From Clavelina lepadiformis (taxonomy: Eukaryota > Chordata > Ascidiacea > Aplousobranchia > Clavelinidae): a stretch of 64,000 bases of DNA. The stretch's first letter is position 1. Each line of letters begins with the position of its first letter. The stretch spans positions 7,199,501 through 7,263,500 of the forward strand of contig NC_135245.1 of NCBI RefSeq assembly GCF_947623445.1, read 5' to 3'. Position numbers and translations under genes: made by a program. Shown piece by piece: positions 24,593 to 36,426 of the stretch. The notes below the pieces were generated by a model, which searched no databases, was not told the origin of the DNA, and worked only from the letters and a program-made list of their open reading frames with translations.

Positions 24593-27500
24593 AAGCTCTA
24601 GAAGCTGCAAAAGAACCCTATGAGGTTAAAGTGGCATTTTCAGTAATTATCTTAATTGCTGGTTTGGTTGGAAATTTAGTGGCGATATTTGTGATTCTTA
24701 TTTTGAAAGAATTCAAAAAGTCTGTTACTCATTGGTGAGTTTTTCAATCGAACTAAAATTCATTTTTCCATTTTTATTAATCGACGTTTTATAACCTATA
24801 TATCAACTTAAATTTATTAAAAGCTGGTAAATTCAATACAAATTCACAAATTTAAAATTTAAAGATAGTTTGTACCGTTCACTTTATTATTAAGACATAT
24901 GTACTGTAATTTATAAACATGGTTGTTGGCAGGTATGTTTTACAACTGGCGATTGCCGATTCCGTCTTTCTTCTTACTTTACCTTTCAAAATATCAGAAG
25001 ACATCGAAGGAAGTTGGATTTTTCCTGAATGGATGTGCAAAGCGAAAGAAGCCTTGCTTTTTATTAATTACTACGCTTCCATATTGTTTTTAATGGTAAA
25101 CTACAGCTTTTAATTGATTTCCAATATAAAAACCTTTATCATGTTTAAAATCGTTGTAAAAATTTGCCTTCAAAGTTTAGTCAAAAAGAAATAAGGCCTG
25201 TTAATTGGTTCATACTTCAGCATGTTTATGAATTGTTTTCTGTTACCTTGACAGATCATGAGCATTGATCGATATATTGCGGTTTGCCATTCATTTTCGA
25301 ATGTTACGCAAAAGTTGAGGACAGAGTCCGCTGCCGTTATCATAGCGATTATTGCCTGGGCCATAGCCATACTGATGTCAATTCCTGTCATGCTTTTCAG
25401 TGCAAAGATTGGAAGCCATCCTTATTGCACATGCTCGTAAGTTTATCCATAAATTGATAACGGAAATTAAGTTAGTGTAACAAAATCCAGCATGTGTTCG
25501 TTGAAATATGAATTACATATGACGTAAATTATAAGCAAACTATTACGTTACAGATATGTATTTCCTGCACCAGCTCCTAATGAAACAGCTAACTGCATGA
25601 AAGAAGGATATAAGCCAAACACCGGTGAATTTCGCGATTGCTTGACCATACAAAAGTTGACCATCGGGACGCCGCTAAATGGGGAGGCGCATTGCAGGTT
25701 TGTGAACAGCCTCGTTTAAGTTTAGTTTTTTCACATATAAGTTAACTCGGATTTTTTGCTAAAAATTTTTGTGAAAAGGATAAACCTCTCCACCTCTTCA
25801 CCCTTCCCCTCTCTTCATATAAAATCCATAAAATAAGGATTTGTAAAAAGCTGAATTTTGAAAATATATTTTTGTTTGGTAAAGATTTGTAAACGCCGAC
25901 GACTTTGAAGACTTATTTGCAAACTACACCGGTTTTGTCGCTTATGATAACATCCCTGCTATTGAGAGAGTTGTTCCTATTAACATCACTGCCGATGTGA
26001 CGGCTGATTTAACACCCGATGTCCCAGGAAGCCCTTTCGCTTTTCATTCATCACGAACTTATAAATTCGCCCCACGTTCTGCTGCCGATAAATTGGGTGT
26101 ACCTTCGGATTGTCACTACTGGTCACGTCCTATGGGATGGTCAGTGTTTCTCATATTTAACTTTGTCGGAATGTTCCTGCTACCTTTTTTCGTAAGTACC
26201 ATATAAAATTTAAAGTAGAACTTTTGATATTATTTTGCTTTATGAAATGTGTCAATTATGTATATTTTTCTACATTTGTGGATTACAAAATAATTTTTTT
26301 TGGTAAATGATTATTTGTAAAATAATCTCAGGTCATGGTCCTCTGCTATGGGCTGATCGTTCATAAGTTATCCATAACCCGGGTTCACAGCTCAAGCATT
26401 CCAAATGCAAATGCGAGAGGTGGCAGCGTTGGTAATGGTAAACTTTCACGGCGAAAATCTAGTACACGCTCAGACAAAGATAGACGCCGTGTCACTATCA
26501 TGTGTGCCTCTCTCGTCATTTGCTTTGTTATCTGCTGGCTTCCATTTCACGCTACTCATCTTGCAAAATTTGCTGGAATTATTGTAGCACCACAATACGT
26601 AAGTATGATGTCATGTTTTATACATTTGTACGTTTTTATAAATAAACTTTTATAGCGGCAGCTTCAAGATTAGGATATTTCAAGAAAGTCTTTTGAATTA
26701 TATCAGAGAAAATTTTTACATTTTTACGGAAAAAGTTAATGTTTATTTAGCAAGACGTATGCAAAATTTTGCCGATTGTCAGTTCCTTGCTTGCCTATCT
26801 CAACTCGGCATTGAACCCATACCTTTACAGCTTTCTTGGAACTAATTTCAGGCGAAGATGGAAGTAAGTCAACTTTAGTTGTTATACACGCATGTTTAAG
26901 TTTATGGAGTTGGAATGCCTTGTGGGTGTCTTTGTATTACATTTCGCTCTTCACTTCTACCCTTGTGATGCTAATTGTTTTATTGAGGTGGTTTTTTGCA
27001 CGTTGGCTCATTTTCAGCCAGTTTTGTGCTGATGATCTACTGAGTCATTTTAGGAGAGAAAATTATGGTTGGTTACTTTGAGCATTTCTAAAGTTAATTA
27101 AGTCGTTCACTTTTCAGAAGTAGGTATGATAGTGGTCTTAACATGAATTCAATACTTACGTTTACTGATTGCAAGTAGCAGGTCTTGGCCTAATCAATGT
27201 ATAGATGCAGTTCTACTAATTTTAACAACGCATTAGAGCGAGAAACTCCATTGTCAATCGGCATGGACGATGGTGTGGCTTGTGTTTATCATTTTAAAGA
27301 AATGAGGAAATTATAGTATATTTCTATTTCTTGTTAACAATCGGATGCTTACCATTTGCCAAGGGATCGTGATGGTTATGTCGTAATCAACTGATGAAAT
27401 CAACCAAACGAAATAATGGAAAAACGTGTTCTTGCAGCCTTTTGCAAATATTACAAAAGCAAAACCATTAAATCGTAAATTAAGTTGAGGTGTTCTATAG

Positions 27501-28986
27501 TATGGAAACCAACGTGATATATTAAAGGCACAGGCAGAGTTCTGCGTAGACGTTGTGTAATCTGCGTTTAAAACATTTGAAATGTCCTATAGATAACTAA
27601 ATCTAGGAAAACCTAACACCCAGTCATACCGGAAATGTCATAGCGGGTGCAAAAAAGACAATAAGGCGTCATGAATATGCGCACTTTCGTGACGTTACAA
27701 ACATTCCTTGAACGAAGAACGTGCTTACCAAATTTCGCCAAAATTGCATATATGTGGAAAAACAAATTTACATTTCTCACGAAAAACGTGCAACTGTTCT
27801 TTTGAAAAACGAAGAACATGCAAAGTGTCATTTAAGTTTTTCTTTAAACGTCATCAACTTAAGCTGACAGCTTTCCACTTGCGTACGGTTATGCTACTCT
27901 TATGCTTTTTTGGTAAAAAAATAAAAACTAACCCTAGAACTTTTCAAAATATAGGTTATTAAAGGAATCCCGGGGAGTACAGCAATTTATATCTGCCGCC
28001 GCTGGAAGGCGTAACGATAATACGGCAAAAAGCAGAGACTTGCTGGCAAGTAGGAAAACCAACGATCCATTATTTTATCGTGCGAGTGGCATAATGCAAT
28101 CGAGTCCAGCTACAACTAAGCAAGTCTTCGTCATCAAAAAGACAAATGATTCAAATTCTTCAGGTCCATTTTTAAATATATAACAAAAGTTTGCTTGAGC
28201 CGTGAGCTGTTGCGCTACATATTTAACCTAGTGACCAACTCATCATTTCCTGCACGATTTTTACCGATTTTTTTGAAGTTTTATGCTTTTTTGTTGTTGT
28301 CTGACCCAAACATTTGTTGGATGTTGCACGTCTATATCTTTGTAAGCTATTCATAATTTAGAAACTTTATCTGTTTGTGATTGCATTGAGCACGACTTTT
28401 TTGAATATTGCCAAAAATAATTAAATCCATGTTCTATAAATTTTATTAGTATTTAACAAAAGCATGGATATACTTTTCTTTCTTAATAGATCATTTTTTC
28501 TAAATTGAGCGAGTTACTACAGGCTATAGGTATAAATAATCGATAAACTAATTATTTTTTTTGCTAATTTGCAGGAACGCCACCAACTCCGTCGGCAAAT
28601 CTATACGCCGCAGAACAAACACTGCGACAACAACCGTCGGACCGATACGCTTCAACAAAAACCTTGCCATTGGCGGAGAAGGAAGCACAGGGAGCAACAA
28701 CACAGGCACAGTGCTAACTAAGATATACAGGTAAAGTTTGCTAAGCGTTGTAAAAATTATGAATCAAAGGTTTTAATCAAATGATATGTTACAATGAATT
28801 CTAGCGTATAAAGTTTACTTAAATTTTGTAACTTAACTTAAACTTTGCAGAAATCCAAACGGAAAATCTATTGCTGGTTCTGAAACGCGTCAGTCGCTAG
28901 ATGTCAGCCAAGCACTTGCAGACAAAAGCGAAACACAGCAACTGAATCCAATCGCAAATACACCAGATGTCGTTGAAATCTCATAA
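24593..28986 (+). CDS. Rhodopsin-class GPCR A (somatostatin/galanin-like gamma group), paralogue of B
   Basis: Nine exons are reconstructed: 24593-24734, 24933-25095, 25255-25436, 25554-25697, 25885-26191, 26332-26598, 26751-26863, 28575-28730 and 28851-28986. All joins are in matching phase and the stop is TAA at 28984. About 535 residues are covered; a 5' exon carrying the start is missing, since the first exon begins two bases into a codon. Landmarks: TM1 GNLVAIF, LAIADSVFLL, MCKAKE Cys, DRYIAVCHSF, TM6 CWLPFH, TM7 NSALNPYLYSF, then NFRRRWK. The second extracellular loop is about 140 residues with NET, NYT and NIT sequons. Exon lengths 2, 3 and 7 (163, 182, 113) are identical to gene B. 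Predicted role: functional cell-surface receptor for an unknown, probably peptide, ligand. The tail exon at 28575 resembles the tail of B (NATNSVGKSIRRR against SATRSVRYSVRRR), supporting direct joining of exon 26751-26863 to it. Confidence 0.85.
27955..28163 (+). CDS. Candidate alternative (cassette) exon in the GPCR A C-terminal tail
   Basis: A 209-base open stretch lies between the TM7 exon and the tail exon. It is preceded by ATATAG and followed by CAG/GTCCAT, a weak donor. Entered from the TM7 exon (phase 2) it stays open for 70 codons of polar, tail-like sequence (ISAAAGRRNDNTAKSRDLL...). Its length is not a multiple of three. It would therefore shift the next exon (28575-28730) into a second frame that remains open for 46 codons and stops at TAA 28715. 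This would give a second receptor C-terminus. It could also be a fortuitous open frame. Confidence 0.4.
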
Positions 28987-30793
28987 CCGCCACCACCTTA
29001 TGTTCAGAAGCTCACTAAATGAAGCATCCACTAATAGCACTCTTTCCATAGATCTGAATGCGAATTTGAAATTATGAGATGTATTTTATGTCCTTTTTGC
29101 TAGAGTTTGATTTTTCTAATATTCACTTGTACGACGTGTATACAGTATGTGCATTGTCAGTTATTCTGCCTGGCAGCCATGGCCATTCGCTATACATTGT
29201 TTAAGAGCGCCCCGTTTTTAGTACACATAGATGTATCCGAAAGGTCAGATAGGGTGTTTCGGAGTCCTTTCCATATTTTCTTACTTTTTAAATTAGCCTA
29301 TGTCACAGGCATGATTATGTTTATTTAAATTGTTATCGTCTTCGTTTTCAAGTCTGTTCAAAATACCTGTTTATGTATGTTTTTCAAATGACTGCTTTTC
29401 TTTGGAAATAATGTTGACCAATTTATGGTTGTCCCATCAACGATCATTGTATATATTCCATACGTTTTATGAATGCTTTACATCCATTTAAATGTTTTTA
29501 TGATTTATTTTTTTCTGTTCTAATAAGTGTTTACTTCATTACAATCGTTTGATGCAGAGAATACATTGTTGAAATTTGATCAGCTTCTAGCGCATAGGCT
29601 ACGCTTATTATTTATCGATGCACGTAAATTCATGATAAGAACTATTTTGAAGGGGTATTACGATTTTCTATTTTCTATTTTCGTTAAACACAGTACAGCA
29701 CTAGTCTTGTTGTACATGCCGGCAAGTTTCAAAATTATGCGTCAGTTGTAACCACTCTTGTACAAATGATGGTCTGTTAAACTTGCTGATAACATTCATA
29801 ACTCGCCCGCTGCTATACAGTTTTTCACGGCGAATTTGAATTTTCTTTAAAGTTGTTAAGTTTTTCCAGTCACGCCAACTTTTTGATCACGTGATTTAGC
29901 TTGGATTGTTTCAAATAAAGGAAACAAATTGATTTCTTTTCGGCAGAGCAACTCTTGGAGCTTCGACATACCTGCAGCTTTTAGTCATAATGAAATTGTC
30001 AAATTTGAAAACATTGTGTAATACTATGAATGTGAAAACTGCTTTAATGAAATACAGTTGTCTGCCGTTTTCCGGGCAGGACAGGATCAACTTCGTATGG
30101 TAAGTTCGAAGTTGTAACAAGTTAACTAATCAAAACAAGCTCAAATAATAAAAAAAACTTTACGTCATTACCAGTATCGGTTTGGTACAGTCTTATAATC
30201 TGACCACAAGTTTTGCTTTTCTACTAATTAACATGTCTTTTACGTTTTGGTACTTTTCATCATTTTTCTCGACAGAAGTAACTCCTAACGCCTTTCTCCT
30301 ATGACGTTTTATGTATGATTAGTACGTTTAAACAAGTAAGTCCTACTGTCCTTATTGTACTGGCACGCCTTGTGTGATTTCATTTAATTATATAGTTCGA
30401 CGAACTTAGAAGAAAACAGAATTAAGATGGCGTTTTATATATCGACCGTTAGTATATGCATGTTACTGATATATAATACTGATGTTGTCACTGAACTTTA
30501 ATAAATATGTATACTTTAATATTTCCTTACATTTTTAAAATCTTTCTTTATTTCTTAAATCATATATTTAACCATATCACGAATTTTGGAAACTATTGTC
30601 ATATTAAGGAAGAAGGAGGTCTTCCTATTGCTCTTTCCTCTTCCACACTTCTTTATACTCAGCTTTTCTTTTCATTTAATAAAAAGATCCCCATTCTTCG
30701 CGAAGTTCAACGAAGGCCTACTCATTCTTTCATATAGCCTTCAATTACTTTTTGCCTTCAGCAATAGACCCTTTCCGAGTTACGCACGCCATC
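28987..30793. other. Non-coding stretch after GPCR gene A
   Basis: AT-rich, with no domain-bearing frame or recognised repeat. Its first part is presumably 3' untranslated region of GPCR A. Confidence 0.4.
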
Positions 30794-30801
30794 TTCTATT
30801 G

Positions 30802-31204
30802 CAGAGGTGGGCAAATGCGTATGTATTCAATGGAAGAGCCATTTGCAGAAAATACAAGTACCAGAGAGCCTCAAAATTATTTCAATACAAAAACGTTTTT
30901 TTTCGTTTTTTGCTAGCATTAGATGTCATCGTTTTCGTTTTGCAGTGTATTTAAGTAGACTAAACTGAGCTAAAGCTTACTGCCTTAGCAATGAAATTGC
31001 GTTGACTTGCTGTTAACTAACTCTTCGGATTCTATGTGCAGTGTTACGTCATAAACGAAATGCTGGCCTAAATAAAGAAAAGAAAAAGAGAGAAACGTTC
31101 ATAAACGGTACTCTTGGTAGCCTTTACAATTTTTTTGGAATTTTACGATTCGCCTGGAAGAGCCACAAAAAACATGCCGGCGAGCCGCAGTTTGCCCACA
31201 ACTG
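30802..31204. mobile_element. hAT-type MITE with perfect 8-bp target duplication
   Basis: A 403-bp element bounded by TTCTATTG at 30794-30801 and 31205-31212. Its ends are CAGAGGTGGGCAAA on the left and TTTGCCCACAACTG on the right, which read as inverted copies with two mismatches over 14 bases. CAG/CTG ends with GTGGGCAAA and an 8-bp duplication are characteristic of hAT (Charlie-like) elements. No transposase frame is present, so it is non-autonomous. Confidence 0.88.
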
Positions 31205-31425
31205 TTCTATTGGGTGGCAAGATATTTTTGGTTGCCTATGCTTAACAATGGAAACTGTCCACCCACTTTGATTCTTTTTTAAATTGCAAACGTTCTGCGC
31301 ATCGGCTTGCAAAGATTTCGCTCAGGTGAAGGAAACAAAAATAAAACACGTGCAAAAATGCTGTATTTTGATGTGGATCAACATAAATGTCTTCCAGGGT
31401 CGTAATACTTGATACGGCGTCTATC

Positions 31426-31734
31426 CAGGGGTTCTTAACCGGGGATAAATTTTTTATTTATCTATTGATGCATCTATTGGTGAACATCAGGCTAACATGT
31501 AAAGTTTCTTACTAACCAGGTTTAATTGATTGTGAACTAGGAGTGTTATATTTTGTTAGGAGTTATTTCATCAATCAGCCAAGCGCTGCTGTTAATTATC
31601 TCTTATTGTGATCTATTTTGCAATCTTTAATTCTTTTCTTGTATACCTACTGTTGAAATATAACACAGGCTAATGCATAAATATGTGCGACCATTTGCTG
31701 GGGGCAAATGAATAAAGATCGTTAACAACCCCTG
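31426..31734. mobile_element. Small hAT-like inverted-repeat element
   Basis: Starts CAGGGGTTCTTAAC and ends GTTAACAACCCCTG, one mismatch between the inverted termini over 14 bases. The 309-bp body is non-coding. The ends resemble hAT-Charlie MITEs, but I see no matching 8-bp flanks, so the duplication has decayed or the boundaries differ slightly. Confidence 0.65.
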
Positions 31735-32156
31735 GATTAAAGTAAAATGCATGCATTAAAGAACATTGGTATAATTTCCACGCGAGGGTAATTTCAACAT
31801 ATAGTACATTTCATTGATGACAAAAGTTTACCTGAGGCAATTGCTGCCTAAGGTTGATAGGATACATGAAACTTTATGGCAGCAGTACGAAAACATGCAA
31901 CATCATAAGACAAAGTACTGGACGGCAGTCATACGAGCTTGTAGCTACATCAATATACAATTTGCATGACTTGCAAAACTCGTTCAGAGAGTAGCACATT
32001 GTTTACCGACTGGCATAAACATATCTCGAAAGGATCCAGCAAGAATAGAAGCATTCAATTTACTTAACTTGCAAAACTCATTTAAAGACAATGTTCAAAA
32101 CTACTGGTGTAAACATCTTTCGAAAGGCTATTCAGCAAGAACCAACCACTACTGCC
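31735..32156. other. Non-coding stretch between a MITE and GPCR gene C
   Basis: No gene seen. Two imperfect direct repeats share CTTGCAAAACTC and AAACAT.TCGAAAGG, near 31970-32035 and 32065-32125, indicating an old local duplication of about 95 bp. Confidence 0.4.
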
Positions 32157-32162
32157 TTTATT
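32157..32162 (-). promoter_or_regulatory. Probable polyadenylation signal of GPCR gene C
   Basis: AATAAA on the minus strand, about 80 bases beyond the stop codon of GPCR C. Assignment is by position. Confidence 0.4.
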
Positions 32163-32241
32163 AGCACTGCTAACATTAAGCGTTTTGCATGATCGTCCTT
32201 TATGGCCATTGTGGGCACGACAGGGTTACGAGGTCATCACA

Positions 32242-34389
32242 CTAAATGCTTACAGAATTTGAATCGGTGTTTAGTGATGATCCTTCAGTGGAAGATTTCT
32301 TTTCCCCAAGAAAGTTATCAACTTTTCTGTAAAATGCATACCATAACAGCGTTTACAATTACTAGTAATTAAATAAAATTATAAGTCAAAGAAACATAAA
32401 AATGTAAAGGAGCGGAATGTAATGCAACGAAAAATAAAACATCTAATGCAAACAATGTTTCAGTTCACTTACCCACATAACTTGTTTGAATTCTGGCAAG
32501 CGAGAAAAATAAAAGAATTGACCATTGCATTTACGTATGCCAGTACTAAGGCCGATACAGGAAATTGTTGGCAGAGAGCAAGTTGCTGCAAAAACAAGAT
32601 TTTCCTGAAAGCGCGTAATCAAACTTTTTAACTATACTATAGCTAATGAAGCGACCTTGAACGCAAGATAAGAAAAAGATAGTTGACGTATTTTGCTGTT
32701 AATAAAATAAAGTATTACAAACAATTAATAATCCCTAAACAGAGGATCAGCGGTATAGATAAAACTACACAATACTTACCTTTGTGTTAAGGTTCTTGAT
32801 TGCAGCTATCAAATAAAGTATATAAAATGGTAGCCATAAACATATATAGCAAGCAATCAATGCTCCCGTCAGTTTTATAACGCCAAGATTAAGACGTTCA
32901 GGTTCCTTCTTGATTGATTTAATATGACCATAAATGGTTGACACGTTTACTTCACAGACCTTTTCATTGACATTTTTGTTGAAGCGGTATACCGTAAGGA
33001 CAAACAGTGTTCCGATAACCTACAAGCAAAGTCGATAAATTGACATACATTTTGAACCAGAAGTCAGAAGAACGACAATTAACACCTACAACTAGAAGCG
33101 TCGTTTGTTTTGTATAACGCTTATAAGCGGAGGTTACAAAAGTTTAGTTGTAAACGTTTTCCTCACATGAGCGTGAGCGAAATTTACCAGTAGGCCTAAT
33201 TGGTTGGACTTTCTAAAAAGCACTAAATTTACACTGTGTTTCCGTCATATACATTGGTAAAAATAATGAAGCAAACAGTTATGAAATTCTGAAGAAAAGC
33301 ATGAAATACGTTTTAAACTCAGTACAAAATGGCAAGCTTTTTCGACTAAGGAAAATCACGCAGGCCGAAAATAATTAATTAACGCAGATTGGCTATTTCT
33401 GAGTTTGGTAATTATTTGCAGTTTTAGGACAACGTACTTTTCCGGCATGGATGACTCCATCAGTTAAATTTGTCGCTTTTGATGATTAAAAGCACGGACT
33501 CACGTGTTAATAACTGATATCATGTATACTTACGACAGCTATGACTGCAGATAACGCAGTAGTATAGGACAAAAATGAAATTTTCCATCCTTCAGACACT
33601 TCCTTGTACATCATGGGTATGCACAAGACGACGGATGTTATCCAGGAAACGGTTGTCACGAGAACATTCATCAAACTGTATGATTTAACGCTGTGCCTGG
33701 ACATTTTTCGGGTTTTATTGAACTGGTCACAGCATATATACTAAAAGATAAAATAAACTTTAATTTAATTAAACTCTCAAACGTGTAGGCTTAGAAGTAC
33801 AATGCGTTTATACTTACCATCAAGAAAAACATGGAACAGAAATTGTTAAAAAATAAAATTGCTTCCCGGGCTATGCACAGATTATTTTGTAATAGCTCAT
33901 CAGCGTACAAGTTTTCTGGAGCGAAAAACACCAGCGTGACAATGAATACAGTGTTTGCAACAAGAAGTTGCAGAGTGTACCTAAAAATTAATACATAAAT
34001 CGTATGATAACGAGCAATTACACCAAACCAGTGTTTTGAGCACAAGTTGTTTTGCAGTGTAGCCTATTCTTGTTGCTTATTTATAACTTTAGTTTTCCTG
34101 AAGGTGGTAAAAAATCCTTCATTAAAATTTCTTGTTACCCCACGCATAAGGAAACCGTACCAGTAAGAAGCACTTTTCATTCGACGTTTGCTTCGGGATA
34201 AGGTTGTTATTGCAAAAACACTTCCAAACAGACCAATTAGACAGAATATGATTGGCACGACAACAACTGCTACACTCTTGGTGAAATGTTTAGCTGTCGA
34301 ACTTGTGGATGTCGATGACATTGTAGTTGACAACAAAAGTGATTCGTTGGCGGTCAATGTTGGTGATGAATCATTTGAAGTGGATCCAT
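32242..34389 (-). CDS. Atypical GPCR C: third paralogue with degenerate DRY and NPxxY and no long ECL2
   Basis: Six exons on the minus strand: 34389-34161, 33980-33818, 33740-33534, 33019-32780, 32585-32473 and 32326-32242 (stop TAG). Phases agree throughout. The TM2-3 exon (163 bases) and TM7 exon (113 bases) have exactly the lengths seen in GPCRs A and B, and every shared intron has the same phase. Sequence is far more diverged. DRY is replaced by DQF (YICCDQFNKTRK). NPxxY is replaced by NSFIF (VNAMVNSFIFL). The three exons carrying TM4 and the long second loop are replaced by one 207-base exon with a very short loop lacking the usual disulfide Cys. CLWLPFY of TM6 is kept. The N-terminus is Ser/Thr-rich with NDS and NES sequons; the tail is short and acidic/Ser-rich. 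The initiating exon is not found. It may be a non-signalling or decoy receptor, or an early pseudogene, though every frame is open. Confidence 0.75.
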
Positions 34390-34432
34390 CTGAATGTAGA
34401 AACCTACTTAGTTTAGGAATATGTTGAACCAA

Positions 34433-35084
34433 GTTACTCTATAAACATACTAGGCAATGTGTTGATGATTTTGGTATTCTCTTGAAATTGTGTAAAACGA
34501 GCACATTGTAATTCAACCCAATATCTAGATTTCATATAATTTTTTCCTTTGAATAAAAGGCGAGGAATTTTTCATAACAAAAAAGATGCAGAAATAATTA
34601 TCAAAGTGTAAGTTATGTAACCATTAACACATGGAAAGATACGGGGCGATTTAAGCAGTATAAGTTAAAAAAACGCTATTTAATTAGAGTATACCAGAAT
34701 TGATAGAGATCGAATTCATTATATTGATAAAGGCAAGTTGATCTTTTGAATCTCCGCCCAGCAGACTGTAGATATCAGCATAATCAAAATCCATGTTTGT
34801 TAAGGATCGATGCTAGCGCCTGTATACACCGTGAAATTAAAAGATAAGGCCCACAGAAAAGATGAAGTTTGGTTGCAACAACTTTTGTCACGCCGCTATA
34901 CCATGCAAATTACAGTGCACTGTAAATGTCTCAGCTCTCCTCATATAGCTATAGCTAAGTAAGTTAACCTAATCTTGTTTTTAATAGTGCGTCTGGTGAC
35001 CTTACTTCTGACCAACATAACCGTTTATATGAAAATTACAGTGAAACGAAAACAAAACTTATTTTACAATCTCAAGGGTGGCTA
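34433..35084. other. Non-coding upstream region of GPCR gene C
   Basis: AT-rich, no motif-bearing frame. The missing first exon of GPCR C should lie upstream, here or further on. Confidence 0.35.
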
Positions 35085-35330
35085 TTTCACCGATGTAGGT
35101 CACGCAGCCCGTTGTTAAAGATAGGCGGTTAGATAAGGAGAATGGGTATTCAAAATGGTAATTTTAGCTATGTAAGGTTTTATTAAAGTTATATTTAGAT
35201 CAGAAGGTAGGTTTAGGTTACTATGTTATAACATTTTAGTTTGGTTAACAAGAAACTGTGAATAATAGCTTTGAACGCACGATTATTACTGGTGAAATAG
35301 TGGCAGCCTACGATCTTTACTCTTTAAAAC
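35085..35330. repeat. Dispersed repeat R1, copy b (left half)
   Basis: Aligns by eye with 61755-62010. Shared words include GTAGGTCACG, CCG.TGTTAA, GTTAAAGATAGGC, ATTTAGATC/AGATTTGAGG-type blocks, TTTTAGTT.GGTTAACAAG-like text and GGTGAAATAGTGGCAG against GGTAAAATAGTTACAG. It is the complementary half to copy a. Confidence 0.6.
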
Positions 35331-36426
35331 AGTAGGTTAGAATCAGATTATGGAAAGTACCATAGCGTGAGTTGTTTTGGAACGCACTAACAAGCGTTGA
35401 AAAGCAACATACGTTTATTTTATGCAATAATTAACACGTACTTACAACTGTTTGCCCACTTTTCTAACCTCAGTTTATGTAAGCCAGCTGTTCCAGCTTC
35501 TTTAAATAACTTATTTTTCCACTTGATCAAAGCTGACGCAATTATACTTTACTTCAAAGGCTTGCTCAACTGACTAAACTTCATAACTTCAAGAACAGAC
35601 TAACATGAAAACGTGGTCGTGTGTAAGTTATGGCATAAACCACGCAAAATGCTTCCCATCACTGATTCGAAGTATTGTACTTATTTCTTGGCATATGATA
35701 TGCTGACGCAAATGTTATAAATACTGCGGTGAGAACGTGATACATCTCATGCCAGTTTTGTCACCACGCAGTGCCTCGAGCAAATGGAAGCTTAAGTCTC
35801 AATCTCAACGCATCTTATCAACCAGAAAAAGCTAGTAAGCTACGCTGCAAATTCAGTAACGATTGACGATTGTTTCAAATTCAATTCCCGGATGTGAAGT
35901 TCTACTTAGTTTAGCTTGCTGAAAGTTATAATGCATTGACGGCGCATTGTGCTACAGCGATTAGGCTCGCCTAACGCTCGCAAGTTAAACCGAAAGACAT
36001 GTGGCCGACTCACACATTAATAGATGTAAGGAGCTTTTAGAATTTTCCACTGGTGACCAATAATAATTCAGCATAATAACAAGTCATATATACGAGTAGA
36101 AACTTTTTCTTAAGACTGCAAACTAAGCTACAGTCTACACTAGCTTTGTATACCCAAAAGCTTTTCATATTTCTCCAAAGCAGTACTTTACCTGTTGTAC
36201 AGTAGCTCACGACTACGTCAGGCTACACTTCAAATATTTTTTCTCGCGAAGAACCAAAACAACAACTTTTACTTGGAATTCCCCGGCTGCGGCAAACCGG
36301 TTTATGTGTCGTATCTACTACTGTATTACTAGATTGTTTTGGCCTGCAGCGAAAGGAAACAAACAACTTTACTCATACTCATAGCTGCAAACGTTTCCCC
36401 CACTCCGGCATATAGTTACTGTATGC
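35331..36426. other. Non-coding stretch
   Basis: No gene, structured RNA or well-formed repeat recognised. Confidence 0.4.
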
